From Phycisphaerae bacterium (lineage in GTDB: Bacteria > Planctomycetota > Phycisphaerae > Sedimentisphaerales > Anaerobacaceae), in assembly GCA_030619925.1 (NCBI GenBank), contig JAUXAL010000036.1, positions 1 through 39,620 on the forward strand: a stretch of 39,620 bases of DNA, read 5' to 3'. Numbering within the stretch: the first letter of the stretch is position 1; each line of letters opens with the position of its first letter. The notes under the pieces are model-generated. The model ran no database searches. It worked only from the letters and a program-made list of their open reading frames with translations, and was not told the DNA's origin. Shown in pieces: positions 7,491 to 16,366 of the stretch. A program made the position numbers and the translations under genes.

Positions 7491-9554
7491 ATGGCAAAAT
7501 TCAAATTAAACAACGAGTTTAAGCCTGCCGGTGACCAGCCGGAAGCTATAAGCCGGCTTGTAGATGGGCTGCACGCAGGGAAAAAGTTCCAGACGCTAAT
7601 GGGCGTTACCGGCAGCGGCAAAACATTCACAATGGCCAACGTCATAGCTCAACACAACGTGCCGGTTCTCGTTATATCCCACAACAAAACCTTAGCTGCT
7701 CAGCTCTATGAGGAATTCAAAGAGTTGTTTCCGGATAACGCCGTTGAATACTTCGTCAGCTATTACGATTATTACCAGCCCGAAGCGTACATCCCCCAGC
7801 GGGACATATACATAGAAAAAGACGCCTCGAAAAACAACGACCTTGACCGGCTCCGTCTTTCAACCACTACCAGTCTCTCAACAAGAGATGATTGTATTAT
7901 TGTTGCATCTGTTTCCTGTATTTTCGGGCTCGGCTCACCTGAGGATTATAAGGCCAGCGTCGTGGCCATTCGCACCGGCGACCATCTGAACAGAAACGAC
8001 CTGCTCGGCGGATTGGCCGACATCCAGTACACCAGAAATGATATCGACTTCCAGAGGGGAACATTCAGGGTCCGCGGCGATGTGGTCGAGCTGCATCCTT
8101 CTTACGAATCTTTTGCTGTCCGCATTGAATTTTTCGGTGATGAAATAGAAAAGATAAGTTATATAAATCCCATATCCGCGGAAATCCTCGCCGTTGAAGA
8201 ACAGGTCTTTATATATCCAGCTCAACATTACATTATGCCTGCTGACAAAATCGGTTCCGCAGTAGAGAACATAAAGGCGGAGCTAAAACAGCGGCTGGCT
8301 GAGCTGCGAGGCCAAGGCAAACTACTGGAGGCTCAACGGCTGCAAGCTCGAACGATGTATGATATCGAAATGATGCAGGAAGTCGGCTACTGCAGCGGGA
8401 TTGAGAATTATGCCAGACACTTAGCGGGCCTGCCACCTGGTGCCAGACCTTATACACTGATTGACTTTTTCCCCAAAGATTTCCTGCTATTTATCGACGA
8501 ATCCCATGCTACTATTCCGCAACTGCGGGCGATGTGGGCCGGCGACAGGAGCAGAAAAGAGGTCCTGGTTGAACACGGCTTCAGATTGCCGAGCGCACTA
8601 GATAACAGGCCTTTGCGCTTTGAGGAATTTCAGGAAAACTGGGCCAAAGCCATTTTTGTCTCTGCTACGCCTGGGCCGTTCGAGCTGGAGAGATGTGATA
8701 ACGAGGTTGTCGAACAAATCATCAGGCCGACCGGACTTATAGACCCTGAAATCTTCGTATATCCGGCTGGCAATCAAATTCCGCATCTCTTGGGCGAGAT
8801 TGAAAAGCGGGTCAAAGTAGAGGAACGAACGCTCGTTACAACGCTGACAAAAAGAATGGCCGAAGACCTGGCCGGTTTCATTACAAAAAAAGGTATTAGA
8901 TGCCGTTATCTGCACAGTGAAATCGATACTCTCGAAAGAATTGAGATTCTGCGGGATTTACGCAAAGGCGATTTTGACGTGCTGGTGGGAATAAACCTGT
9001 TGCGGGAAGGCCTGGATTTGCCCGAAGTTTCAGCCGTTGCAATCCTTGATGCCGACAAGGAAGGATTCCTGCGGAGTCAGACCTCGCTGATACAAACAAT
9101 CGGCAGAACCGCACGACACATCAATGCCACCGTCTTTTTATACGCCGATACAGTTACACCTTCGATGCAAAAAGCTATTGACGAAACAAACAGACGCCGT
9201 AAAATTCAGGTAAAATACAACAAAGAGCACGATATTACGCCCGAGACGATAAAAAAGGAAATCCGCAAAAGTCTAACCGAGCAGATAAAAGCAAGGCAGA
9301 CCGCCCGTCAGGCGGTTCGCTTTGCAACCGGCGAATATGAAAAGGTCGAGCTGGCCTCTCAGATTGAGAAGGAAATGCTTGAAGCCGCCCAGAGCCTTGA
9401 CTTCGAGCGGGCCGCTTTTCTGCGCGACCAATTGCAAGAACTGAAAGATTTGCCGGAATTGGTCCTTGTAAACTCAAGAAAAAAGAAAAGGGACTTTTTA
9501 GCCACAAAAAAACACAAAAAGTATAAGAAAAAGACTTCCTCGTCGAGAAATTAA
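7491..9554 (+). CDS. uvrB: Excinuclease ABC subunit B
   Basis: UvrB is the damage-verifying helicase of nucleotide excision repair, working with UvrA and UvrC. The protein (687 residues) has Walker A GVTGSGKT (38-45), the Tyr-rich beta-hairpin region [12 protein letters not shown] that inserts between DNA strands, the DESH Walker B box, SATPGPFE, the motif VI segment IGRTARH, and a C-terminal UVR domain (around 622-657) that binds UvrC. After the UVR domain comes an unusual tail of about 25 residues made mostly of K, R and S. Its coding DNA (ttttagccacaaaaaaacac) looks like repeat-derived sequence. The leader has no ribosome site; the ATG follows the repeat array directly. nadC follows closely. 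Confidence 0.97.
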   Translation: MAKFKLNNEFKPAGDQPEAISRLVDGLHAGKKFQTLMGVTGSGKTFTMANVIAQHNVPVLVISHNKTLAAQLYEEFKELFPDNAVEYFVSYYDYYQPEAYIPQRDIYIEKDASKNNDLDRLRLSTTTSLSTRDDCIIVASVSCIFGLGSPEDYKASVVAIRTGDHLNRNDLLGGLADIQYTRNDIDFQRGTFRVRGDVVELHPSYESFAVRIEFFGDEIEKISYINPISAEILAVEEQVFIYPAQHYIMPADKIGSAVENIKAELKQRLAELRGQGKLLEAQRLQARTMYDIEMMQEVGYCSGIENYARHLAGLPPGARPYTLIDFFPKDFLLFIDESHATIPQLRAMWAGDRSRKEVLVEHGFRLPSALDNRPLRFEEFQENWAKAIFVSATPGPFELERCDNEVVEQIIRPTGLIDPEIFVYPAGNQIPHLLGEIEKRVKVEERTLVTTLTKRMAEDLAGFITKKGIRCRYLHSEIDTLERIEILRDLRKGDFDVLVGINLLREGLDLPEVSAVAILDADKEGFLRSQTSLIQTIGRTARHINATVFLYADTVTPSMQKAIDETNRRRKIQVKYNKEHDITPETIKKEIRKSLTEQIKARQTARQAVRFATGEYEKVELASQIEKEMLEAAQSLDFERAAFLRDQLQELKDLPELVLVNSRKKKRDFLATKKHKKYKKKTSSSRN

Positions 9555-9573
9555 GAACAAAAGGAAAAAGAAA

Positions 9574-10446
9574 ATGAAAAAACTCAACATAGCAAAAGTG
9601 CGACCCTTGATTCGATTGGCAATCGAAGAAGACCTTGGACGAGGCGATGTGACAAGTGCGCTTTTATTCGAAGATGATACTATCGCCAAGGCAAACATAG
9701 TCTCCCGGGAGGAAATAGTCGTATGCGGAATGGATGTCGCCAAAGAAATTCTAAGACGCTACGACAAAAGACTCAAGTTAAAAGTCCACGTCAACGATGG
9801 CCAGCCGGCTCATGTCGGACGCAAAATTGCTGCAATACAAGGCCCTTTGGGCCCTATGCTCACCGCCGAGCGGGTTATGCTCAATTTCCTGCAAAGACTT
9901 AGCGGGATAGCTACGACGACCCGCAAATTTGTCTGGGCAGTCCAGGGCACCAAGGCAAAAATCTACGATACGAGAAAAACAATGCCGGGCTGGAGAATCC
10001 TCGAAAAGTACGCAGTCCGGTGCGGCGGGGGACACAATCACCGCCTCGGACTATATGATGGCATCTTGATTAAGGATAACCATCTGGCGCAGCTTGGCAG
10101 AAACTTCCAGCCGAAACTAAAAAGAATCGTCTCTAAGGCGAAAAAGGTAAAAGGCATCAAATTCGTCGCCGTAGAAGTTGACCACGTCGACCACCAGCTC
10201 AACCACGTCTTAAGAATCCCCGGCATCGATATTGTCCTGCTCGACAATATGGGCCAGTGGCAGCTAAAGCACGCCGTGGAGATGCGAAACGAAATGTGCG
10301 GCACAAACAAAAAACCGTTACTCGAAGCCTCAGGAAATATAACCTTAAACAACGTTTCAGCTATTGCCCAGTGTGGCATCGATAGAATCGCCGTAGGTGC
10401 AATCACTCATTCAGCCGCAGCCGCTGACATCGGACTCGACAGGTAA
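9574..10446 (+). CDS. nadC: Nicotinate-nucleotide pyrophosphorylase (quinolinate phosphoribosyltransferase)
   Basis: NadC converts quinolinate and PRPP to nicotinate mononucleotide, CO2 and pyrophosphate in de novo NAD synthesis. The 290-residue protein shows the family motifs EEDLGRGDVTS near the N-terminus, ERVMLNFLQRLSGIAT, the substrate-binding DTRKTMPGWRILEKYAV and GGGHNHRLGL, KDNHL, and the late EVDH and LLDNM segments. The ATG is preceded by an AAAGGAAAAAG leader, 19 bases after uvrB, and birA starts four bases after its stop. The three genes probably form one transcript. No nadA or nadB lies in the window. Confidence 0.96.
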   Translation: MKKLNIAKVRPLIRLAIEEDLGRGDVTSALLFEDDTIAKANIVSREEIVVCGMDVAKEILRRYDKRLKLKVHVNDGQPAHVGRKIAAIQGPLGPMLTAERVMLNFLQRLSGIATTTRKFVWAVQGTKAKIYDTRKTMPGWRILEKYAVRCGGGHNHRLGLYDGILIKDNHLAQLGRNFQPKLKRIVSKAKKVKGIKFVAVEVDHVDHQLNHVLRIPGIDIVLLDNMGQWQLKHAVEMRNEMCGTNKKPLLEASGNITLNNVSAIAQCGIDRIAVGAITHSAAAADIGLDR

Positions 10447-10449
10447 CTT

Positions 10450-11247
10450 ATGGCTTGCCCAACAACCGACCTGCTGGACCCTGACAAAATAAAGGCGAAT
10501 CTGAAAACCAAACGCATCGGCAGAAAAATCCTCGTCTATAACCGTACCTCAAGCACGAACGACATTGCTCACCGATACGCAAAAAATAAAAAAAATGACG
10601 GCCTGGCAATCTTCGCCGAAGAGCAAACCGCAGGCAGAGGCAGAGCCGGCAGCAAATGGCACAGCAGCCGCTCAGACAGCATTCTTTGCTCAATTGTTTT
10701 AACTGATTGCAAATGTAACGCCGAGCTGCTCTCACTCGCCTGCGCCGTAGCAGTCGCCGAAGCGATTGGCAAACCGGCCAAAGGCGAAGCAAAAATCAAA
10801 TGGCCAAACGATATAATACTGAACGGCAAAAAGGTGGCCGGAATCTTGCTCGAATCAAAAACCGATAATAGCGGCAATACTTACGTTATTGGCGTAGGAA
10901 TAAACTGTCACCAAAAAAAGGATTCCTTCCCGCCTGAATTACAACCGATCGCAACAAGTATCGACATCGAGAGTCACTCAGTTGTCGATCGCATCTCGCT
11001 GGCAAAAAGGTTGCTCACCTCAATAGACCACTGGCTCGAAGCAGTACAAGAAACAAGCGAAAAAGTAACAGACCGGTGGCGTAGCCTGAGCGTTCAGTTA
11101 GGCCACAGAGTGAAGCTCATCTATAACGGCCAGGAATTTACCGGCAATTGCATTGGAATAGACCCCGAAAAAGGCCTAATCCTACAATTAGATACCGGCG
11201 GCGTAAGAATGTTCGACGCAATACATACCACTATCATCAAACAATGA
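10450..11247 (+). CDS. birA: Biotin-[acetyl-CoA carboxylase] ligase, ligase-only type
   Basis: The protein activates biotin as biotinyl-AMP and transfers it to the carrier lysine of biotin-dependent carboxylases. Key motifs are TSSTND near residue 35, the biotinyl-AMP loop GRGRAGSKW (the GRGRxGRxW motif with S for R), KWPNDIILNGKKVAGILLE with the catalytic KWPND, and a small C-terminal SH3-like domain. At 265 residues it lacks the N-terminal winged helix of E. coli BirA, so it probably does not act as a biotin-operon repressor. The gene starts four bases after the nadC stop, suggesting translational coupling. Confidence 0.94.
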   Translation: MACPTTDLLDPDKIKANLKTKRIGRKILVYNRTSSTNDIAHRYAKNKKNDGLAIFAEEQTAGRGRAGSKWHSSRSDSILCSIVLTDCKCNAELLSLACAVAVAEAIGKPAKGEAKIKWPNDIILNGKKVAGILLESKTDNSGNTYVIGVGINCHQKKDSFPPELQPIATSIDIESHSVVDRISLAKRLLTSIDHWLEAVQETSEKVTDRWRSLSVQLGHRVKLIYNGQEFTGNCIGIDPEKGLILQLDTGGVRMFDAIHTTIIKQ

Positions 11248-11420
11248 CATACCCCATTCGCAAACGTTATAGAGCATCTTTGTGTTCCGCCGCAAGGCGT
11301 CCTTTGGAGATCCTGCTCGATCTGCCAAAAAAACCAAACCTTAAGTTTCGTTTCCCCCGCCTTTCTGCTATATTATTGTCTGAACATATACTCAGTTTAC
11401 AAACGGAAAAAACGATACTT

Positions 11421-13127
11421 ATGGCAAGAACCAGATTGAGCAAGTGGTCACCTGGAATATGCCTGGCTTTAGTTGTGTGTTCGCTTACGGCCTGTTCATT
11501 GAAGCAGGACCGTATCAGCAGACTGAAAGAGCCTCGGGATTATCTCAAGGCCAGCGAAGAAGACATGCGCTGGTGGCGCGAGATGAAATTCGGCCTGTTC
11601 ATCCACTGGGGCCCGGTGAGCCTAAAAGGCACGGAGATCGGCTGGTCCCGCGGAGGCGAACGGCGTGGCCGTAGCGGGACAGGTTCCATTCCCGTTGAGA
11701 TTTACGACAACCTCTACAAGCAGTTTGACCCCATCAAGTTCGATGCCGACCAGTGGGTGCAGATCGCCAAGGACGCCGGCATGAAGTACCTTGTGTTCAC
11801 GTCAAAACATCACGACGGCTTCTCGATGTTCGACAGCAAGCTGACAAATTACAAGATCACTAATTCACCGTTCAAGCGGGACGTCGTCAAGGAGCTGGCC
11901 GACGCCTGCCACAAAGCCGGATTGAAACTCGGCTACTACTACTCACCCGTCGACTGGTATCATCCCGACTATCGCACCGAGAACCACGCTCGCTACATTG
12001 AGTTTCTCCACGGCCAACTTCGTGAGATTTGCACCAACTACGGTAAGATCGATATCATCTGGTTCGACGGCCTGGGCGGTACCGCGAAGGACTGGGACTC
12101 GGAAAACCTCTTCAGGATGATTCGCCGGCTCCAGCCCCACGTCATTATCAACAACCGCGCGGGCCTTCCAGGCGACCACGACACACCCGAACAGAGAATC
12201 GGCAGATTTCAGACCGACCGAGCATGGGAAACTTGCATGACAATCTGCCGCCAATGGGCATGGAAGCCAAATGACCAGCTCAAATCGCTCGAGCAGTGTA
12301 TCCACACCCTCGTGCGGGCCGTCGGCGGTGATGGAAATCTGCTGTTCAATGTTGGCCCTATGCCCGATGGCCAAATCGAGCCGCGGCAGGTCGCTCGGCT
12401 CAACGAAATGGGCCAATGGCTCAAAAAATATGGCCGAAGCATCTACGCAACTCGCGGCGGACCATTCAAAAGCGGCCCCTGGGGCGCCAGTACACACAAG
12501 GCCAACACCATTTACGTCCACATCCTCGATTGGCCCGACGAGCGCCTCACGCTGCCGCCGATACCCAAAAAGATTATCGCAAGCTCGGTGCTGACCGGCG
12601 GGGCCGCCACCGTCAAACAGACCGAAGAGTCCGTCGAGATTTCCGTCCCGAAGGGCCACCGTCACCAGCTTGATACTATAATTGTGCTGAAGCTCGACGG
12701 CCCCGCGAACGAGATCACTGCCCGCGCCCTGCTGTCTGGTTCGCTGACAACGACAAGGAAGGTCAAAGCCTCGAACGTATTCAAAAACATGGCCCAGCAC
12801 GGCCCGGTCAAAGCCGTGGACGACGACCCGGCCACACGTTGGGCTACCGACTACGGCACCAAGCAGGCCTGGCTCCAGATCGACCTGGGAAGAACGATGA
12901 CCTTCAACCGGGCCAGGATAAGTGAGGCTTACGACCGCGTGCGGGAATTTGAGCTGCAATACAAGGATGGCGACCAATGGCGAACCTTCGTCTGGGGCAC
13001 CAAAATCGGCCTCGACTTTTCGAAGCAGTTTGAGCCCGTAACCGCTCGCCAGGTTCGGCTGAACATCCTCAATGCCGCCGAAGGCCCAAGCATTTGGGAG
13101 TTTCAGCTTTTCGCACAGAAGGAGTAA
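11421..13127 (+). CDS. Exported GH29 alpha-L-fucosidase with C-terminal F5/8C domain
   Basis: The enzyme is expected to remove alpha-L-fucose from glycans outside the cytoplasm. A signal peptide ends in a lipobox LTAC (Cys25). The GH29 domain shows FGLFIHWG (57-64), YLVFTSKHHDGF (123-134) and GYYYSPVDW (171-179), and the nucleophile is Asp216 in IIWFDGLGG. After a beta-sandwich linker, the last 130 residues form a discoidin / F5/8C (CBM32-like) domain with AVDDDPATRWATD and WLQIDLG. I choose the ATG at 11421 because it gives a clean lipoprotein signal; the open frame extends 91 codons upstream into birA without one. Two sulfatases follow on the same strand, pointing to a sulfated fucan or a fucosylated glycosaminoglycan-like substrate. 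Confidence 0.92.
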   Translation: MARTRLSKWSPGICLALVVCSLTACSLKQDRISRLKEPRDYLKASEEDMRWWREMKFGLFIHWGPVSLKGTEIGWSRGGERRGRSGTGSIPVEIYDNLYKQFDPIKFDADQWVQIAKDAGMKYLVFTSKHHDGFSMFDSKLTNYKITNSPFKRDVVKELADACHKAGLKLGYYYSPVDWYHPDYRTENHARYIEFLHGQLREICTNYGKIDIIWFDGLGGTAKDWDSENLFRMIRRLQPHVIINNRAGLPGDHDTPEQRIGRFQTDRAWETCMTICRQWAWKPNDQLKSLEQCIHTLVRAVGGDGNLLFNVGPMPDGQIEPRQVARLNEMGQWLKKYGRSIYATRGGPFKSGPWGASTHKANTIYVHILDWPDERLTLPPIPKKIIASSVLTGGAATVKQTEESVEISVPKGHRHQLDTIIVLKLDGPANEITARALLSGSLTTTRKVKASNVFKNMAQHGPVKAVDDDPATRWATDYGTKQAWLQIDLGRTMTFNRARISEAYDRVREFELQYKDGDQWRTFVWGTKIGLDFSKQFEPVTARQVRLNILNAAEGPSIWEFQLFAQKE

Positions 13128-13177
13128 CCAAGCCATCGTTTGCTTTATTTGAACCCGTGTTTTGAAGGGAGAATTTT

Positions 13178-14593
13178 ATGAATCGACGTGACTTTCTGAA
13201 AGCTTTGGGATTCGGGGTAACATCGCTGGCCGTGCCGGGGTGTGTTACCGGCTTTGAGCAGCTAACAGCAGCTTCTCAAGTACATAAAAAACCCAATTTC
13301 GTTTTCATTCTCATCGACGATATGGGCTGGACAGATGTAGCCTGCTATGGCAGTCGGTTTCACGAGACGCCCAATATTGACCGATTGGCCAGGCAAGGGA
13401 TGCGCTTCACCGATGCTTACGCGGCCTGTCCCGTCTGTTCTCCAACCCGCGCAAGTATTCTCGCCGGCCAGTACCCGGCACGGGTAGGTATCACAGATTT
13501 TATTCCGGGTCATCAGCGGCCCTGGGAAAAACTCAAGGTACCACAAAATCGTCTGCAGTTGCCACTTGAAGCGATTACTATTCCCGAAGCCCTTAAAGAA
13601 CATGGCTACACCACAGCCCATATTGGAAAGTGGCACCTTGGAGGACAGGCCTATTTCCCGGAACATCAGGGCTTCGATATGGCCATTCAAAGAGGCACTA
13701 ACCGCAATGACAAACAGGTTACCAGTTTCACCGACAGCGCTATCGACTTCATCCGGGCAAACTCAGACAAGCCGTTCTTTCTCCATTTGTCGCACCACAG
13801 CGTGCACATCCGGCTGGAAGCACCTCAGGAGCTAATCGACAAATACGAAAACAAACCCAAGCCGACAACCGGCGTTAATAACCCGACCTACGCAGCTATG
13901 GTTGAGCACTTAGATAACAGTATCGGTCGTATTATCGAAAAGCTCGACGAGCTGAACCTCGCTCATCGCACCGTTGTCGTCTTCTTCTCAGATAACGGCG
14001 GGTTGTATCAAGCCTACGGCGGTTACCGTGGTAAGAGGCAGATTGTTTCAACTAACGAACCTCTTCGCGGTGAAAAAGGAACACTTTACGAAGGTGGAAT
14101 CCGTGAGCCGCTGATTGTTCGCTGGCCCGGCGTAGTCAAGCCGGGAACCACCTGCAGCGCACCTGTCTCCAGCGTCGATTTCTATCCGACCTTTTTGGAG
14201 ATTGTCGGAGCCAAGGTCGACCCGGCCCACGTGCTCGACGGCGAAAGCATTCTGCCCTTGCTCAGGCAGACCGGTACGCTCGAACGCGACGCGATATACT
14301 GGCACTACCCGCACTATCATCACTCAACACCTGCCGGTGCAATCCGACAGGGCTACTGGAAGCTAATCGAGTTCTTTGAGGATGGCCGACTTGAGCTTTA
14401 TAATCTCAAACGCGATATCGCCGAGAAGCATAATCTCGCAACAAAGATGCCGCAAAAGGCGGCCCAGCTGCAGCGGAAGCTCGCCGTGTGGCGCAAATCG
14501 GTCGGCGCCAAGATGCCCACACCGAACCCGGACTTCGACCCGGCAAGGGCGCACGAATGGGGCCGTCGACAGCAAAAGAAACCCGGCAAATAA
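13178..14593 (+). CDS. Tat-exported type I sulfatase (CSPTR active site)
   Basis: This is a formylglycine-dependent sulfatase of the arylsulfatase A / alkaline-phosphatase superfamily, hydrolysing sulfate esters, probably on a polysaccharide. The N-terminus has the twin-arginine motif RRDFLK and a hydrophobic stretch ending in VPGC, so the protein may be Tat-exported and lipidated. Metal ligands Asp47-Asp48 lie in ILIDDMG. The catalytic motif CSPTR (87-91) needs Cys-to-formylglycine conversion by a maturase not present here. GKWHLGG and FFSDNGG supply further active-site residues. Length (471) is typical. A GGGAGA ribosome site precedes the ATG. It sits 50 bases after the fucosidase. Confidence 0.93.
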   Translation: MNRRDFLKALGFGVTSLAVPGCVTGFEQLTAASQVHKKPNFVFILIDDMGWTDVACYGSRFHETPNIDRLARQGMRFTDAYAACPVCSPTRASILAGQYPARVGITDFIPGHQRPWEKLKVPQNRLQLPLEAITIPEALKEHGYTTAHIGKWHLGGQAYFPEHQGFDMAIQRGTNRNDKQVTSFTDSAIDFIRANSDKPFFLHLSHHSVHIRLEAPQELIDKYENKPKPTTGVNNPTYAAMVEHLDNSIGRIIEKLDELNLAHRTVVVFFSDNGGLYQAYGGYRGKRQIVSTNEPLRGEKGTLYEGGIREPLIVRWPGVVKPGTTCSAPVSSVDFYPTFLEIVGAKVDPAHVLDGESILPLLRQTGTLERDAIYWHYPHYHHSTPAGAIRQGYWKLIEFFEDGRLELYNLKRDIAEKHNLATKMPQKAAQLQRKLAVWRKSVGAKMPTPNPDFDPARAHEWGRRQQKKPGK

Positions 14594-14687
14594 TTTCGTG
14601 AAGTTATGACTATGACGGCCAAATCTTGTAATAATCACTAAAATAAAGACAAATGTTAGCAGCCACACGTTTTAAAGGCCAAATATC

Positions 14688-16307
14688 ATGAAAAAAGACT
14701 GTATCGGAAGAAGGGAATTCTTACAGACTGCAGGAATCGGAGTCTCTTCGGTCCTACTGGGCCGGAAGGTTGCCGGTGCGCAACGTTCGGGGCCAAAGCC
14801 GTCCAGGCCGCGAAGCTCGTCCACGGCAAGGCCATCGAGGTCAGGTTTATCGTCACGCCCTAGTAACAAGCCTAACGTTCTCATTATTATGACGGACCAG
14901 CACCGAGCAGACCTTATGACATGCGCCGGCAGAGACCTGGTTCCCACGCCCAATATCGACCGCATTGCCTCGCGCGGCGTCCGGTTCACTAATGCCTATT
15001 GCCCATATCCCGTCTGCGTTGCCTCACGGATGGCTTTGCTGACCGGACTCTACGCACACAGTACCGGTGCAATCACGAACAAGAACCAGCTTGACTGGCG
15101 CTACCGCACGATGGCTAACCATTTCGCCGAAAATGGCTATCTGACCGCTCTGACAGGTAAAATGCACTTTGGAGACGCCCACAATCACGGCTTCAAGTAT
15201 TATATGTCGATCAACGACTGGCTGATGTACCTCGGCCCGAAGGTACAGCACTACGCCAACGAGATTGCCAACCATCCGCTCGGTCCGAAGTTTTTCGACA
15301 CTGTGGACGACGGCGGTGCCGGCCTGCCTGATATAGACGGGCTGTGGCCCAAAGGCAGCCCATGGGTTGGTAACGTCGAGCGTTGGAACTTTGACAGTAT
15401 GGCCTCGCAGCTCGAACCCGAAGACCACCTGGACATGTTCTTAGCTCGCCAGACGGCGAAGTTCATAACCAGATACCACCGGCAGCCGTTTTTTCTGGTC
15501 GTCAGTTTCATGAAACCACATTCTCCATTCTACCCGCCGAGGCAATGGGCGGAAAAATATCCCGTCAGTAAGATGAAACTTCCGGATGTTGGCGACATCT
15601 CCAAATATCCTCGGCACATCCAGCGGCGCATTCAAAATACAAAAAAGCTGGGGGAAAAACGCCAGCGGGCACACCGCGCCGGTTACCTGGGCAGCCTCGC
15701 ATTTGTCGACACGTGCATCGGCTATGTCTACAACGCGCTCGAGAAAGAAGGTCTGACCGATAACACCATCGTAGTGTACACTTCTGACCACGGAGAGATG
15801 GACGGCGACCATGGCCTCTACCAGAAGTTCTGTTTATTCGAGCCGGCCGTTCGAGTACCGTTAATTGTGAGCTACCCGAACCATCTTGGGCAGAACAAGG
15901 TAACCGGTGCGCTGACTGAGTACTTTGGCCTCTACCCAACGCTGGCCGAACTGACCGGTATCGAATCACCCAAAAAGACGACACTGCTCGATATAGCCGG
16001 GGCACCGGCCCGTATGGACGCTGCCAGCTTTGCCGACGTATTGCGCAACCCGGATATGAAGGGGCCAGACGCAGCGTTCAGTGAATTCAATTTAAGGTCC
16101 CGAACCTGTGAGTATATGATTCGCACTCGGCGTTATAAGTATATCTTCAATCACGGCTCAACCCATGAGTTGTACGACCACGAAGCCGACCCGGGCGAAT
16201 TCGTCAACCGTATCAACGACCCGGCTCTTAAAAAAGTCCGAGACGAGTTGTGTGAACAGCTCTTTGCGTGGTACAATCCCGAGAAGAATCCCTACCGTCC
16301 GACATAA
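14688..16307 (+). CDS. Tat-exported type I sulfatase (CVASR active site) with basic Ser/Arg/Pro linker
   Basis: A second, divergent sulfatase. The Tat motif GRREFLQ is followed by a hydrophobic segment ending near AGAQ. Then comes a strange linker of about 27 residues (33-60) composed almost only of S, R, P, K, G and A. The enzyme domain begins NVLIIMTDQH. The formylglycine motif is C110-V-A-S-R, the C-x-A-x-R variant accepted by anaerobic-type maturases. GKMHFG and VVYTSDHGEMDGDHG carry the other metal-site residues, which resemble the choline-sulfatase/iduronate-sulfatase branch. Read one base later, the linker DNA encodes a hydrophobic, codon-biased peptide ending at a TAG, so the linker may come from an old frameshift. 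The substrate is unknown. Confidence 0.9.
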   Translation: MKKDCIGRREFLQTAGIGVSSVLLGRKVAGAQRSGPKPSRPRSSSTARPSRSGLSSRPSNKPNVLIIMTDQHRADLMTCAGRDLVPTPNIDRIASRGVRFTNAYCPYPVCVASRMALLTGLYAHSTGAITNKNQLDWRYRTMANHFAENGYLTALTGKMHFGDAHNHGFKYYMSINDWLMYLGPKVQHYANEIANHPLGPKFFDTVDDGGAGLPDIDGLWPKGSPWVGNVERWNFDSMASQLEPEDHLDMFLARQTAKFITRYHRQPFFLVVSFMKPHSPFYPPRQWAEKYPVSKMKLPDVGDISKYPRHIQRRIQNTKKLGEKRQRAHRAGYLGSLAFVDTCIGYVYNALEKEGLTDNTIVVYTSDHGEMDGDHGLYQKFCLFEPAVRVPLIVSYPNHLGQNKVTGALTEYFGLYPTLAELTGIESPKKTTLLDIAGAPARMDAASFADVLRNPDMKGPDAAFSEFNLRSRTCEYMIRTRRYKYIFNHGSTHELYDHEADPGEFVNRINDPALKKVRDELCEQLFAWYNPEKNPYRPT

Positions 16308-16366
16308 GCTTTCGACATATATGCCTCACGGAAAACTCAGGGCAGATATAAAAAGGAGCTCAAATT

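Noticed and set aside
11943-13136. 397-codon minus-strand open frame opposite the fucosidase
   Set aside because: It mirrors the codon bias of the GH29 gene, whose catalytic motifs are certain, and encodes nothing recognisable.
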